Shown here piece by piece: positions 16,746 to 26,825 of a stretch of 64,000 nt of DNA. Position numbers and translations under genes: made by a program. How positions within the stretch are numbered: position 1 is the first letter of the stretch; each line of letters opens with the position of its first letter. Source of the stretch: Cognatishimia sp. WU-CL00825 (GTDB lineage Bacteria > Pseudomonadota > Alphaproteobacteria > Rhodobacterales > Rhodobacteraceae). The notes under the pieces are model-generated. The model did not search any database. It was not told the origin of the DNA and saw nothing but the letters and a program-made list of their open reading frames with translations. Location of the stretch: contig NZ_BAABWX010000005.1 in the NCBI RefSeq assembly GCF_040364665.1, forward strand, positions 1 through 64,000, read 5' to 3'.

Positions 16746-17585
16746 ATGACCGATCCTATTTATCCAATTGATCCCAATAGTCTGCTCACCAAGTCATCTG
16801 AGGCCAAGGCCTTGGGCACGACTTATGCTGAGCGATACCAATCTGGCGAACCCTACAATCACATTTGCATTGATGGCTTTTTGCCAGAAGACATATTGGA
16901 TAAAGTTATCGCCGACCTGAAACAGCTGCCTGATGCCGAGTCTAGCTTTAGTCGCCCGCAAGAAAACCTTAAGACTTCTTACATTCCTGAACGGCTCCCT
17001 GATTTTAGTAAGAACTTGTTTTACGCATTAAATTCGCGGCCGTTTATTATGTTTCTAGAAGAAATGACCGGGATCAAAGGTCTAATTCCCGATCCATATT
17101 TCTTTGGGGCAGGCATCCATAAAACCCAAAACGGCGGGCATTTGGATATTCATGCGGATTTTAATGTTCATTCCGTTATGCGTGTCGAACGCCGCTTAAA
17201 CGTTCTGATTTATCTCAACCGGGACTGGCAAGCGGAATGGGGTGGAAATTTCGAAATCTGGGACAAAGAAATGGCGCATAAAATGGCCAGCTTTACGCCC
17301 ACCTATAATCGCATGGTTTGTTTCTCGACTGGATCAGACACGTTTCATGGCAATCCTGAACCCGTGAACCATCCAGAGGGCGAACCCCGCCAATCAATTG
17401 CGCTCTACTATTATACGGCAACTTGGGATGACACCCGCAAAGAACATACAACCATCTTCAAGCCACGTCCGGATAGTGGTGACAAAGAAGATCGCCAAGT
17501 TGCACGGCGCGAATTTGTAAAAGATATGTTGCCGCCGCGGGTATATCGTCGCATCGCGGGTCACTTGCACCGTATCGGGCTTTGA
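16746..17585 (+). CDS. 2OG-Fe(II) oxygenase (prolyl 4-hydroxylase-like)
   Basis: The 279-residue protein has the full 2-oxoglutarate/iron facial triad: H136 and D138 in HADFN, H201 in TFHGNP, plus R215 in RQSIALYYY for the 2-oxoglutarate carboxylate. It is cytoplasmic. Bacterial relatives hydroxylate proteins, sugars or small molecules, and often sit in surface-polysaccharide loci; nothing nearby fixes the target here. The start at 16746 is chosen because the 42-residue upstream extension is low-quality sequence and the protein family begins near MTDPIYPID. It is convergent with an asparaginase gene. Confidence 0.85.
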   Translation: MTDPIYPIDPNSLLTKSSEAKALGTTYAERYQSGEPYNHICIDGFLPEDILDKVIADLKQLPDAESSFSRPQENLKTSYIPERLPDFSKNLFYALNSRPFIMFLEEMTGIKGLIPDPYFFGAGIHKTQNGGHLDIHADFNVHSVMRVERRLNVLIYLNRDWQAEWGGNFEIWDKEMAHKMASFTPTYNRMVCFSTGSDTFHGNPEPVNHPEGEPRQSIALYYYTATWDDTRKEHTTIFKPRPDSGDKEDRQVARREFVKDMLPPRVYRRIAGHLHRIGL

Positions 17586-17597
17586 TGGGCATTCCTT

Positions 17598-17623
17598 GCT
17601 ATGTGGTGAACTCACCGCATAGC
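17598..17623. other. Hairpin at the convergent ends of the oxygenase and asparaginase genes
   Basis: An 11-base stem with one G-U type pair (17598-17608 with 17613-17623) covers the last codons of the asparaginase gene. It lacks a U tract but may act in either direction to separate the two convergent transcripts. Confidence 0.3.
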
Positions 17624-18540
17624 GACTGCGCCAAACGCCCAATGCCGCCTTCATCCAGCGACAAGACATGTTGCAGCTTGGCATAGGCCGCCTCGACAGT
17701 CATATCGCGGCCGTCAACAACCCCGTTGTCCCTCAGGATAGCACCCGAGGCATAGGTGCCCAGCGCCATGCCACCTTCGGGGCATTGACTGACAGCAAGC
17801 ACGGGAATGCCGCGCGTTTTTGCCGTGACCAGTGCGCTTTCCAGCTCTTTTGTATCCGGAGCCGTACCAGACCCATAGCACCGCAACAAAAGTGCATCAC
17901 AGTTTTCTGCTGCATAGTTGAATAAGCCGCCCGCAAGGCCCGGGGCCATTGCCAAGACTGCAACCTGTTTGACCTTATAGGCATGCAGGCGAAACTTCGA
18001 CGAGGTCCGTCGCGGAATTGTTGCATTCGGGGTTTCTCGAAACGCATCGAAATCTGTGGAATGTGATTTCCGCACACGTGCGCCATGCATCAATTGACCT
18101 GAAAATTGAACCCAAACACCGGCTGGTGCCGTCAGCCCAGCCTGTAAGGCGTCACGCAGATTGCGGTGACCATCACTGCCCTGTTCTGAAAGCGGCAACA
18201 TAGAACCGGTTACAATCACTGGCACATCTAGGCCTTCGAGCGCAAAGCAAAGCGCAGCCGCCGTATAGGCAAGCGTATCGGTGCCGTGGGTAACGACAAA
18301 TCCTTGGTAGTTCCCACGTTCTTGGGCGATGATTTGCGCAACACGCGTCCAATCTGACGGGTCGGCATTTGCGCTGTCGATCAAGGGTGTTAACAAGCGT
18401 AGATCGACCTGTGACACGAGTGCGCCGGATTGCGAAAGCGCGTTGATGCAGTCTTCGACCACGCCGGAGCGCGGTGCAAATCCTTGCGGCGTTGCAACCA
18501 TTCCAATGGTGCCGCCTGTATGTATTACTAGAATGGACAT
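17599..18540 (-). CDS. Asparaginase, type I-like
   Basis: The 313-residue protein shows both catalytic motifs of the asparaginase/glutaminase family: the first Thr in HTGGTIG (T11) and the second motif VTHGTDTLAYTA (T84, D88). No signal peptide is present, so it is the cytoplasmic type, hydrolysing L-asparagine to aspartate and ammonia. Length is normal for AnsA-like enzymes. It is a single-gene unit divergent from the sugar isomerase gene; the 195-base gap between them holds a LacI-type palindrome. Confidence 0.9.
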   Translation of the reverse strand: MSILVIHTGGTIGMVATPQGFAPRSGVVEDCINALSQSGALVSQVDLRLLTPLIDSANADPSDWTRVAQIIAQERGNYQGFVVTHGTDTLAYTAAALCFALEGLDVPVIVTGSMLPLSEQGSDGHRNLRDALQAGLTAPAGVWVQFSGQLMHGARVRKSHSTDFDAFRETPNATIPRRTSSKFRLHAYKVKQVAVLAMAPGLAGGLFNYAAENCDALLLRCYGSGTAPDTKELESALVTAKTRGIPVLAVSQCPEGGMALGTYASGAILRDNGVVDGRDMTVEAAYAKLQHVLSLDEGGIGRLAQSLCGEFTT

Positions 18541-18600
18541 AGTGCCTGCCTAAGCCAGTTCAAATCTATGTTCTATGATATTTTTTAAAATTAGGGGTTT

Positions 18601-18614
18601 CGAAACCGGTTTCG
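18601..18614. promoter_or_regulatory. LacI-family-type operator palindrome
   Basis: CGAAACCGGTTTCG is a perfect 14-base palindrome and resembles the classical GAAACCGGTTTC operator of LacI/GalR proteins. It lies 122 bases upstream of the sugar isomerase GTG and 61 bases from the asparaginase ATG. The isomerase-kinase operon is the likelier target. No LacI-family gene is present in the window, so the repressor is encoded elsewhere. Confidence 0.65.
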
Positions 18615-18735
18615 TCAGGCATGAAGCCTGAAGATGAACTGCAATGTCTCTTGATTTTGTAGCAAAGCAGGTCAAAAAATGATAGCGGTAACATTAAGTG
18701 CCAAAGAGCGCTTTTTTATGAACTAGGAGAACCCC

Positions 18736-19410
18736 GTGAAACGGTCTGACGTAAATGAAATCTTGCTGCGCGGTGATAGCTTTATTCGGTCTTTTGGCTA
18801 TGTCATGCCCCCGTTTGCCTATTTCTCGCCTGAAAAACTGCAATCGGTTGGCGGCCTGTACAAAGAACGTCAAATGGGATGGGACATCACGGATTATGGC
18901 CAAGGCAAGTTCGACGAGTTAGGCTTATTTTTGTTCACGGTCCGTAATGGTTTAAACGATGATCTAAAAAGCGGTAAGGGCATGCTATATGCCGAAAAAA
19001 TCATGATCAGCCGCGAAAAACAGTTGTCGCCCATGCACCGGCATTTCCTGAAGGCTGAAGACATCATCAACCGCGGAGGAGGCACACTTGTGCTTGAGCT
19101 TTTTGCGGGGGCCGAAGATGGATCGATTGATCGCAATGCACCAGTTTCCGTGCCAGTCGATGGGATTATGCGTACCGTTGATGCCGGCGGATTGCTGAAA
19201 TTGGAACCGGGCGAATCTGTTACGCTTATGCCTGGCGTTTGGCATGCCTTTTGGGGCGAAGGTGGAGACGTTTTGATCGGCGAAGTTTCGACAGTGAATG
19301 ACGACCGGACAGACAATGATTTTGAGATGAAGATTGGGCGATTCTCTTCGATTGAAGAAGACGAAAAGCCAGTGCACCTATTGGTGTCAGACTACGACAA
19401 GTGGCTTTAG
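18736..19410 (+). CDS. D-lyxose ketol-isomerase family (cupin)
   Basis: This 224-residue single-domain cupin matches the D-lyxose isomerase family (YdaE-like), which interconverts D-lyxose and D-xylulose and often D-mannose and D-fructose. Metal ligands visible are H101, H103 and E108 in the MHRHFLKAED segment and H170 in GVWHAFWGE. It starts with GTG at 18736 behind an AGGAGA ribosome-binding site. The next gene is a PfkB-type sugar kinase 13 bases downstream, so mannose or lyxose would be isomerised and then phosphorylated. A LacI-type operator upstream implies sugar-inducible control. Confidence 0.85.
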   Translation: MKRSDVNEILLRGDSFIRSFGYVMPPFAYFSPEKLQSVGGLYKERQMGWDITDYGQGKFDELGLFLFTVRNGLNDDLKSGKGMLYAEKIMISREKQLSPMHRHFLKAEDIINRGGGTLVLELFAGAEDGSIDRNAPVSVPVDGIMRTVDAGGLLKLEPGESVTLMPGVWHAFWGEGGDVLIGEVSTVNDDRTDNDFEMKIGRFSSIEEDEKPVHLLVSDYDKWL

Positions 19411-19423
19411 TTGGGGGTTTACC

Positions 19424-20359
19424 ATGATTTTATGCGCTGGTGAGTGCCTGATAGACATGTTGCCCGTCACGGCGCAAGACGGCGCAGCCGCGCTGCAGCC
19501 AGCGGTAGGTGGCGCGGTCATGAACACGGCTGTTGGTCTTGGGCGGCTTGGGGTGCCAGTAGAGTTTTTATCCGGTATTTCGACAGATGCCTTCGGCCAA
19601 CAAATCAAAACCCACGTAACGGCCAGCAATGTTTCGACCAAGCTCGCGGTGTTGAGCGACCGCCCAACAACACTTGCGTTTGTCGCAGTAAACAATGGCG
19701 TGGTTTCATACGAATTCTACGACGAAAACACCGCTGGTCGCATGATCAATCCCCAAGATATTGCGGCTATACCTGAAGACGTTAGCGCTCTGTTTTTTGG
19801 GGGGATCAGTTTGATCAGTGAACCCGCCGCCGATACCTATGCCACGCTTTTGAAAACCCATGCCGCACAACACGTTGTCATGATGGACCCTAATATCCGA
19901 CCTGCTTTCATAGCGGACGAGCATCGGTATCGTGCACGCTTGGCGCAAATGCTCTCTGACACTGACATCGTAAAGACATCAGACGAAGACCTGGCTTGGC
20001 TGTTCCCCGAGATCCCAAGAATCGAAGATGCAATTGGAGCCCTGTTGAACTTGGGGCCAAAGTTGGTCCTGTTCACAGAAGGTGCCAAAGGCGCTACGGC
20101 TTGGAACTCTCAGGGTCAAAGCCTGTTTGTACCGGCTCCAAAGGCCAAAGTTGTTGATACAGTAGGGGCAGGTGACACGTTTAATGCGGGATTTTTGGCT
20201 GCGCTATATGATGGCCAGCACTTGAAAAAGTCAAAGATTGCCTCCCTATCAGAGGCAGAAATTGCCAAAGCTTTGGCATTTGCCGCGCGTTGTGCCGCCG
20301 CGTCTGTTGAACGCTCTGGTGCGCAGCCACCATGGCGGGAAGAGGTGCAGGGAGGCTAA
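19424..20359 (+). CDS. PfkB family sugar kinase (fructokinase-like)
   Basis: The 311-residue protein has the ribokinase-family signatures: GG near residue 30 (VGGAVMNTA) and DTVGAGDTFNAGF, with the catalytic base D251. The start at 19424 follows GGGGG and gives the normal MILCAGECLIDM opening; the frame is open further upstream inside the isomerase gene but lacks family similarity. With the isomerase it could take D-mannose through D-fructose to fructose 6-phosphate, or D-lyxose through D-xylulose to its 5-phosphate. Fructose 6-phosphate would feed the glycogen operon just downstream. The substrate is inferred, not shown. Confidence 0.88.
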   Translation: MILCAGECLIDMLPVTAQDGAAALQPAVGGAVMNTAVGLGRLGVPVEFLSGISTDAFGQQIKTHVTASNVSTKLAVLSDRPTTLAFVAVNNGVVSYEFYDENTAGRMINPQDIAAIPEDVSALFFGGISLISEPAADTYATLLKTHAAQHVVMMDPNIRPAFIADEHRYRARLAQMLSDTDIVKTSDEDLAWLFPEIPRIEDAIGALLNLGPKLVLFTEGAKGATAWNSQGQSLFVPAPKAKVVDTVGAGDTFNAGFLAALYDGQHLKKSKIASLSEAEIAKALAFAARCAAASVERSGAQPPWREEVQGG

Positions 20360-20506
20360 AGTGTCAGCGGCTCTTCGGCTTCCGAAGCGATATGTGCAAC
20401 AATGCAACAATTCCATATTGCATGCGCAGCGCCATATTGTGCGGGCGCAGCATTTCACTCTATGTTAGCGCTATCATAAGTACACCATAGCCGCCCAGGA
20501 CATGAC

Positions 20507-20749
20507 ATGACCAACACCACACTTTCAGAAACACAAATTCGCGAAACAGCATACCTTTGTTGGTTGGATGAAGGTCAGCCGGAAGGTCGTGATCAAGCGC
20601 ATTGGCTTAAGGCAATCGACATCCTGACGCCTACGACAACGGGCGACAAGCCAAAACGCAAAACAAAGGTCGCTGGCGCAGCCGGAAAACCCAAAGCCAA
20701 ACCCCGCGCAAAGCCCAAGGCGCGCACAAAGAAAGCCGCGACAAAATAG
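20507..20749 (+). CDS. Small DUF2934 protein with Lys/Ala/Pro-rich tail
   Basis: The 80-residue protein has an N-terminal DUF2934 domain (IRETAYLCWLDEGQPEGRDQAHWLKA) and a highly basic tail of repeated K-P-K-A-type residues (about 48-80). The tail resembles nucleic-acid-binding histone-H1-like extensions. DUF2934 genes are common next to glycogen and trehalose genes in alpha- and betaproteobacteria, but function is unknown. The 147-base gap upstream contains a short CTTCGG/CCGAAG hairpin just after the kinase gene and no convincing promoter. A 148-base gap leads to glgP. Confidence 0.8.
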   Translation: MTNTTLSETQIRETAYLCWLDEGQPEGRDQAHWLKAIDILTPTTTGDKPKRKTKVAGAAGKPKAKPRAKPKARTKKAATK

Positions 20750-20813
20750 GCCCAATCTTTCAAACGCCGGTGAATGTTCCAGCTTTGTATTGAAACAGGC
20801 CCACCCAGAGCTT

Positions 20814-20842
20814 CTCGGCTTGCAAATCCCCTGCTTGCCGAG
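20814..20842 (+). other. Weak hairpin in the glgP leader
   Basis: CTCGGC and GCCGAG with a partly paired interior (GCA/TGC) form a hairpin 56 bases before the glgP start. It could be a weak terminator for the DUF2934 gene or a leader structure of the glycogen operon; evidence is only the pairing. Confidence 0.25.
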
Positions 20843-20897
20843 TTTACCTTGGTTAAAATGACCGGCCCACGGCCAAAACGGATGCACAGAAAGCAAT

Positions 20898-23291
20898 ATG
20901 TCAAATCAACATCAGACCACGCTGACGGCGGAAACGCTGCGCAAAGACATCACTCAGCACCTAAAGCTGTCAATTGGCAAAGATCCCGAGCACGCAAGCT
21001 TGTATGACTGGCGGATGTCGCTGTCTTTGGCGCTGCGTGATCGCGTTGTTGAACCTTGGTTTGCATCCACACGCAAGACATACGAAGGCAAGCACAAACG
21101 CGTTTACTATCTGTCGATGGAATTCTTGATTGGCCGCTTGATAGAAGATGTCACCATTAACCTGGATGTCGAAGATATCGCACGCCAAGCCATGTCCGCG
21201 CTTGGGCAAGACTATGACACCGTAGTTGTCGATGAACCTGATGCCGCATTGGGCAACGGTGGTCTTGGACGTCTTGCAGCTTGTTTCATGGACAGCCTTT
21301 CTACCCTCGCAATTCCAGCCTATGGCTACGGTATTCGATATGAACACGGCTTGTTTGAGCAGCATTTTCAAGATGGCCAGCAAATCGAAACCGCCGAAGG
21401 TTGGCTTGCCCAGCGCCATGCCTGGGAATTTGAACGCCCCGAAGTCGCCTATAATATTCATTTTGGTGGCTACGTAAGCGACACTGATGGCAAAGCCACA
21501 TGGCATCCATCTGAAACCGTATTGGCGTCTGCCTATGATACGCCGACGGTTGGCTGGAAGGGTCAATGGGCCAACACCCTGCGTCTTTGGGCTGCCAAAC
21601 CTATCAAATTGTTTGATCTGGAAAGCTTTAACCGGGGTGATTATGTTGGTGCAAACGCACCCGAGCGTTTGGCCCGTACCATCTCTCGCGTGCTTTATCC
21701 CGACGATACGACTGAAGGCGGCAAAGAGTTACGGCTGAAACAGGAATACTTCTTTACGTCGGCCTCTATCAAAGATCTTTTGCGTCGCTTTCTATCCGAA
21801 GGCCACAAAATCGAAGACTTAGACCAGCATGTTGCGATCCAGCTTAACGATACACACCCGGCGATTGCTGGCCCGGAACTTGTGCGTATTTTGATCGACA
21901 AACACGACATGGGATTGGATCAAGCCATCGATCTCGCCCGCAAATGTCTTGGCTACACAAACCACACATTGCTTCCAGAAGCGCTTGAACGGTGGCCCGA
22001 AGATCTGTTTGCACGTATCTTGCCACGTCATCACCGCATCATTGAAATGATCCAAGATCGCCACTTGCAAGCCACCGGCTCTGACATCCGCATCATCGAA
22101 CATGGCAATGTCAAAATGGGTGAATTGGCGTTTATCATGGCCCACAGTGTGAATGGTGTCTCGGCGTTGCATTCTGAATTGGTCAAAGAGACGGTTTTTG
22201 CAGACCTAAACACCACCTATCCAAACCGCATTTTAAACCAAACCAATGGGATCACACCTCGCCGCTGGCTGTACTCTTGCAATCCGGCCCTGCGCAATCT
22301 GATCAATGACACGATTGGCACCGGATGGCAGCAGGACCTTGAAAAGCTGCAAGACCTGACCGTGCATCTGGATGAATCGTCTTTCCAAGAGGCTTTTAGA
22401 AAAGCCAAAACAACCAACAAAGAACACTTGGCGAAGTGGCTTAAGTCCCGCCATGATGTGACGCTTGATACCTCTGCGATGTTTGACATCCAGATCAAAC
22501 GCATCCACGAATACAAACGCCAACACATGAATATTTTGGAAACCATCGCGCTTTGGAACGATATTCGTGACAATCCAAATGCCGATTGGACCCCGCGTGT
22601 TAAGATTTTTGGTGGGAAAGCGGCCCCTGGATATGCCTTGGCAAAATCGATCATCCGCCTGATCAATGATGTTGCAGCCACGATCAATAATGATCCGGTC
22701 ACGCGCGAGTTGCTGCAGGTTGTTTATCCAGAAAACTACAATGTCTCGATGGCGGAAATCCTAATCCCAGCTTCGGACCTATCCGAACAAATCTCGACCG
22801 CAGGCAAAGAGGCATCTGGCACGGGCAATATGAAACTTTCGTTGAATGGTAGCCCAACTATTGGCACCCTAGACGGCGCGAACGTTGAAATCCGTGATCA
22901 TGTCGGTGCAGAGAACTTCTTTTTGTTCGGCCTGACCGCCGCCCAAGCGCAAGAAAAACGTCACGAGCACGGCTATTCGCGGCGCGCGATTGAATCCAGC
23001 CCGCGCCTGAGCCGTGTTCTTGGCCAAATTGCTGGTGGCGTCTTCTCGAATGGAGATCATCACCGATATTCCGATATTCTGCATAACCTATACGAACATG
23101 ACTACTTTTTGGTCAGCTGTGATTTTGACGAATACTTCGACAAGCAGCGCGAAGTAGACGCAGTGTATCGCGACGTCAATCGGTGGACACGCATGGCAGC
23201 GGCCAACACCGCTGGCATGGGCTGGTTCTCGTCTGATCGAACGATACGCGGCTATGCAGACGACATCTGGGGCGCAAAATCGGTGATCTAA
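20898..23291 (+). CDS. glgP: Glycogen phosphorylase
   Basis: The 797-residue enzyme releases glucose 1-phosphate from glycogen in the cytoplasm. The pyridoxal-phosphate lysine is K646 in EASGTGNMKLSLNG, and the family segments YYLSMEFLIGR, NGGLGRLAACFMDS and RIHEYKRQHMN are all present. Length is normal for bacterial GlgP. It is the first enzyme gene of the glycogen operon and is separated from glgB by 39 bases. Having the degradative enzyme first and the synthetic ones after it means storage and release are made from one transcript. Confidence 0.97.
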   Translation: MSNQHQTTLTAETLRKDITQHLKLSIGKDPEHASLYDWRMSLSLALRDRVVEPWFASTRKTYEGKHKRVYYLSMEFLIGRLIEDVTINLDVEDIARQAMSALGQDYDTVVVDEPDAALGNGGLGRLAACFMDSLSTLAIPAYGYGIRYEHGLFEQHFQDGQQIETAEGWLAQRHAWEFERPEVAYNIHFGGYVSDTDGKATWHPSETVLASAYDTPTVGWKGQWANTLRLWAAKPIKLFDLESFNRGDYVGANAPERLARTISRVLYPDDTTEGGKELRLKQEYFFTSASIKDLLRRFLSEGHKIEDLDQHVAIQLNDTHPAIAGPELVRILIDKHDMGLDQAIDLARKCLGYTNHTLLPEALERWPEDLFARILPRHHRIIEMIQDRHLQATGSDIRIIEHGNVKMGELAFIMAHSVNGVSALHSELVKETVFADLNTTYPNRILNQTNGITPRRWLYSCNPALRNLINDTIGTGWQQDLEKLQDLTVHLDESSFQEAFRKAKTTNKEHLAKWLKSRHDVTLDTSAMFDIQIKRIHEYKRQHMNILETIALWNDIRDNPNADWTPRVKIFGGKAAPGYALAKSIIRLINDVAATINNDPVTRELLQVVYPENYNVSMAEILIPASDLSEQISTAGKEASGTGNMKLSLNGSPTIGTLDGANVEIRDHVGAENFFLFGLTAAQAQEKRHEHGYSRRAIESSPRLSRVLGQIAGGVFSNGDHHRYSDILHNLYEHDYFLVSCDFDEYFDKQREVDAVYRDVNRWTRMAAANTAGMGWFSSDRTIRGYADDIWGAKSVI

Positions 23292-23330
23292 TCACCTCCA
23301 GAAAACCCAAACAATGAAGAGGATTGGCAA

Positions 23331-25529
23331 GTGATCAACGCTGAAAACAGCAGACAGATTGTAGACGGCACGCACGCTGATCCTTTTTCGCAACTGGGAA
23401 TGCATCAGGTCGATGGAAAGCCAACGATCCGTGTCCATTTTCCTGGTGTCGACGCGGTCGATGTTCTGGATGCCAAGACAGGTCGAAAAGTGCTGTCACT
23501 TGTGCCCCTGCCTGACACGCCAGCTGTTTTTGTTGGCACGGCAACGCGGCGCAAAATCCCATTCGCTTATCGGTTACGATTGACCAAGGGCCCACATGTC
23601 TGGGAGGCCGACGACCCCTATCGCTTTGGACCGGTATTGGGCGAGCTTGACGAACACCTGATTGCTGAAGGTGCGCACTTGGATCTTTGGAAGGTTCTGG
23701 GAGCACATGTCATTTCGCATCAGGGTGTTTCCGGCACGCATTTCGCGCTTTGGGCACCAAATGCGCAACGGGTTTCGGTTATTGGAAATTTCAACGACTG
23801 GGATGGCCGGCGCAATCCAATGCGCAAGCGTGGCCAAACGGGCGTCTGGGAAATCTTTATGCCCGGGCTGGGCGATGGCGAAGTTTATAAATACGAAATA
23901 TTAGATGCGCATGGTACTCTGTTGCCGCAAAAAGCGGACCCATTTGGGTTTGGTGCAGAGCACCCACCAAAAACCGCTTCTGTTGTGCGCACCTTAGACG
24001 GCCATGCTTGGTCTGACGCAAATTGGATGACCAAACGCGAAGCTTTGCATCGCATTGATCAACCAATTTCAATTTATGAAGTACACTTGGGATCATGGAA
24101 ACGCGTTCCAGAAGACGGCAACCGACCGCTCTCTTATCTCGAACACGCGCAACAGCTCGTGGCCTATGCCAAAGACATGGGCTTTACCCACCTAGAATTA
24201 ATGCCGATTTCAGAGTTTCCGTTTGATGGGTCTTGGGGGTACCAACCTGTTGGCTTGTTTGCCCCGACCATACGCCACGGTACGCTAGAGGAATTTCGTG
24301 CTTTCGTCGAAGCCTGCCATGCTGCCGATCTGGGTCTTATTCTTGATTGGGTGCCGGGCCACTTTCCCGAAGATCAGCATGGTTTGGGTAAATTTGACGG
24401 TACGCCGCTTTACGAACATGCCGATCGCAAAGAAGGCTTTCACCCTGATTGGAACACGCTTGTCTATAACTATGGGCGCAGCGAGGTTTCTAACTATCTG
24501 GTTGCAAATGCCCTTTACTGGCTGCGTGAACATCATATCGACGGTCTGCGTGTCGATGCCGTGGCGTCTATGCTCTACCGCGACTATTCGCGCAAAGAAG
24601 GCGAGTGGGTGCCCAACAAAGACGGCGGTCGTGAAAATCTGGAAGCCATCGAATTTTTGAAGCGCACCAATACCGTGACGTATGGTGAGATGCCGGGCAT
24701 CGTTACGATCGCCGAAGAATCCACGGCATTCCCAGGTGTAAGCGCACCCGCGGACCACGGCGGGCTTGGCTTTGGGTTCAAATGGAATATGGGATGGATG
24801 AATGACACTCTGTCCTACATTGAACAGGATCCGATACACAGAAAGTACCATCATCACAAAATGACCTTTGGTTTGCACTACGCATTTTCAGAGAACTTCG
24901 TGCTGCCGATCAGCCATGATGAAGTTGTGCACGGCAAAGGTTCTATGATTGAAAAAATGCCCGGTGAAGGCGACGACAAGTTCGCCAACCTCCGGGCCTA
25001 TTACGGGTTCATGTGGGGCCATCCGGGCAAGAAACTGCTGTTTATGGGTTGCGAATTTGCGCAAGGCTTAGAGTGGAACCATAACGCAAGTCTTGATTGG
25101 CATTTGCTAGCTCATCCGCAACACGGCGGAATGCAGAACCTCGTGCGCGATCTCAATGCCTTGTTTCGCTCGACCCCTGCTTTGCACCAACAAGATTGCA
25201 AACCCGAAGGCTTTGAATGGATCGAAGAAGGCGCAGCCGACGAGTCGATCTTTGCCTGGGTGCGCAAAGGCCATAACGATGCCGCCCCGGTTTTGGTGGT
25301 CAGCAACTTTACTCCCATCGAACGCACCGCGCGACGTATCGGGGTGCCAAAAGCCGGCCGTTGGGTTGAAAAACTGAACTCCGATGCCAGCCACTATGGC
25401 GGTAAAGATCGTGGAAATATGGGCTTTGCTGATAGCGAAGAAGTCGCGGCGTCAGGGCGTCCGCATTCCGTCTCGCTCACACTGCCCCCACTGTCGACAT
25501 TATTTTTTGAACTTGAAGAGGGGGCATAA
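23331..25529 (+). CDS. glgB: 1,4-alpha-glucan branching enzyme
   Basis: The 732-residue GH13 enzyme makes the alpha-1,6 branches of glycogen. It has two N-terminal carbohydrate-binding/E-set modules (about residues 15-110 and 125-220, the second with [19 protein letters not shown]) followed by the catalytic barrel. The nucleophile is D409 in [11 protein letters not shown] and the acid/base is E462 in IVTIAEEST. The C-terminal all-beta domain ends with [14 protein letters not shown]. The gene starts with GTG. It lies between glgP and glgC in the glycogen operon. Confidence 0.97.
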   Translation: MINAENSRQIVDGTHADPFSQLGMHQVDGKPTIRVHFPGVDAVDVLDAKTGRKVLSLVPLPDTPAVFVGTATRRKIPFAYRLRLTKGPHVWEADDPYRFGPVLGELDEHLIAEGAHLDLWKVLGAHVISHQGVSGTHFALWAPNAQRVSVIGNFNDWDGRRNPMRKRGQTGVWEIFMPGLGDGEVYKYEILDAHGTLLPQKADPFGFGAEHPPKTASVVRTLDGHAWSDANWMTKREALHRIDQPISIYEVHLGSWKRVPEDGNRPLSYLEHAQQLVAYAKDMGFTHLELMPISEFPFDGSWGYQPVGLFAPTIRHGTLEEFRAFVEACHAADLGLILDWVPGHFPEDQHGLGKFDGTPLYEHADRKEGFHPDWNTLVYNYGRSEVSNYLVANALYWLREHHIDGLRVDAVASMLYRDYSRKEGEWVPNKDGGRENLEAIEFLKRTNTVTYGEMPGIVTIAEESTAFPGVSAPADHGGLGFGFKWNMGWMNDTLSYIEQDPIHRKYHHHKMTFGLHYAFSENFVLPISHDEVVHGKGSMIEKMPGEGDDKFANLRAYYGFMWGHPGKKLLFMGCEFAQGLEWNHNASLDWHLLAHPQHGGMQNLVRDLNALFRSTPALHQQDCKPEGFEWIEEGAADESIFAWVRKGHNDAAPVLVVSNFTPIERTARRIGVPKAGRWVEKLNSDASHYGGKDRGNMGFADSEEVAASGRPHSVSLTLPPLSTLFFELEEGA

Positions 25530-25564
25530 GCCCTAACAGAGAATTGAAATTGGGAGGAAGACCG

Positions 25565-26824
25565 ATGGACAACGAATCTCAGAGACTGGCACAGCAATCG
25601 ATGGCATTTGTGCTGGCAGGTGGCCGCGGCAGCAGACTTTACGAACTGACTGACATAAGAGCTAAGCCTGCCATGTATTTTGGCGGCAAAAGTCGGATCA
25701 TTGATTTCGCACTGTCAAATGCAGTCAATTCCGGCATCCGACGCATCGGCGTTGCAACGCAATACAAAGCGCACTCTTTGATCCGACATCTGCAACGCGG
25801 CTGGAGTTTTTTCCGCGCTGAACGCAATGAATCCCTGGACATCTTGCCCGCTTCTCAGCAACTCAACAATGAAAACTGGTACAAGGGTACGGCCGATGCG
25901 GTGACCCAGAATATCGAAATCATTCGCGGTTATGGACCAAAATACATCATTATTTTGGCAGGTGATCACATCTATAAACAAGACTATTCGCTGATGATCA
26001 AACAGCATGTCGACAGCGGCGCTGATGTGACGGTTGGCTGTATCGAAGTACCGCGCATGGAAGCCACGGGCTTTGGCGTCATGAAGGTTAACGACACAGA
26101 CAAGATTTTGGATTTCGTTGAAAAGCCTGCCGATCCCCCTGCGATGCCCGGACACCCAGATATGGCGCTTGCCAGCATGGGAATCTATGTATTCGAAACG
26201 GAATACCTGTGTGAATTGCTGCAAAAAGATGCTGAAAACCCGGACTCTCAGCACGATTTCGGTGGCGATATTATCCCGGACATCGTGAAAAACGGCAAGG
26301 CGATAGCACATCCTTTCAGCAGGTCATGTGTGCGCACCGGTTTGGAAGAAAAACCCTATTGGCGCGACGTCGGGACCGTTGATGCCTTTTGGCAGGCCAA
26401 TGTCGATCTGACCGATTTCAAGCCTGAATTAGATCTTTATGACAATGAATGGCCAATCTGGACCTATTCGGAACTGACAGCTCCTGCAAAGTTCATTCAC
26501 AACGAAGAAGGCCGGCGTGGGCACGCGGTATCGTCTATGGTTTCAGGCGGATGCATCATTTCTGGCTCAAAGCTTGATCAATGTTTCTTATTCACTGGCG
26601 TGCGCACCCATTCGTTTGCGGAACTTAATCGTGTGGTTGCGATGCCCTATGCTGAAATTAAACGCAACGCGCGTCTAAAGAATGTGGTCATTGACAGGGG
26701 CGTTGTTATTCCAGAAGGACTGGTAGTCGGCGAAGACCCAGAGCTGGACGCCAAAAGATTTCGGCGCACTGACAATGGCATTTGCCTGATCACGCAGACA
26801 ATGATTGATAAATTGGATCTCTGA
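25565..26824 (+). CDS. glgC: Glucose-1-phosphate adenylyltransferase
   Basis: The 419-residue enzyme makes ADP-glucose, the committed step of glycogen synthesis. The N-terminal nucleotide-binding motif is [22 protein letters not shown], with the substrate site at GDHIYKQDY and the C-terminal left-handed beta-helix near [11 protein letters not shown]. The start at 25565 is fixed by GGGAGGA upstream; an in-frame ATG 21 bases earlier is less likely. Only one base separates its stop from the glgA start codon, so translation is coupled. Confidence 0.97.
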   Translation: MDNESQRLAQQSMAFVLAGGRGSRLYELTDIRAKPAMYFGGKSRIIDFALSNAVNSGIRRIGVATQYKAHSLIRHLQRGWSFFRAERNESLDILPASQQLNNENWYKGTADAVTQNIEIIRGYGPKYIIILAGDHIYKQDYSLMIKQHVDSGADVTVGCIEVPRMEATGFGVMKVNDTDKILDFVEKPADPPAMPGHPDMALASMGIYVFETEYLCELLQKDAENPDSQHDFGGDIIPDIVKNGKAIAHPFSRSCVRTGLEEKPYWRDVGTVDAFWQANVDLTDFKPELDLYDNEWPIWTYSELTAPAKFIHNEEGRRGHAVSSMVSGGCIISGSKLDQCFLFTGVRTHSFAELNRVVAMPYAEIKRNARLKNVVIDRGVVIPEGLVVGEDPELDAKRFRRTDNGICLITQTMIDKLDL

Positions 26825-26825
26825 C

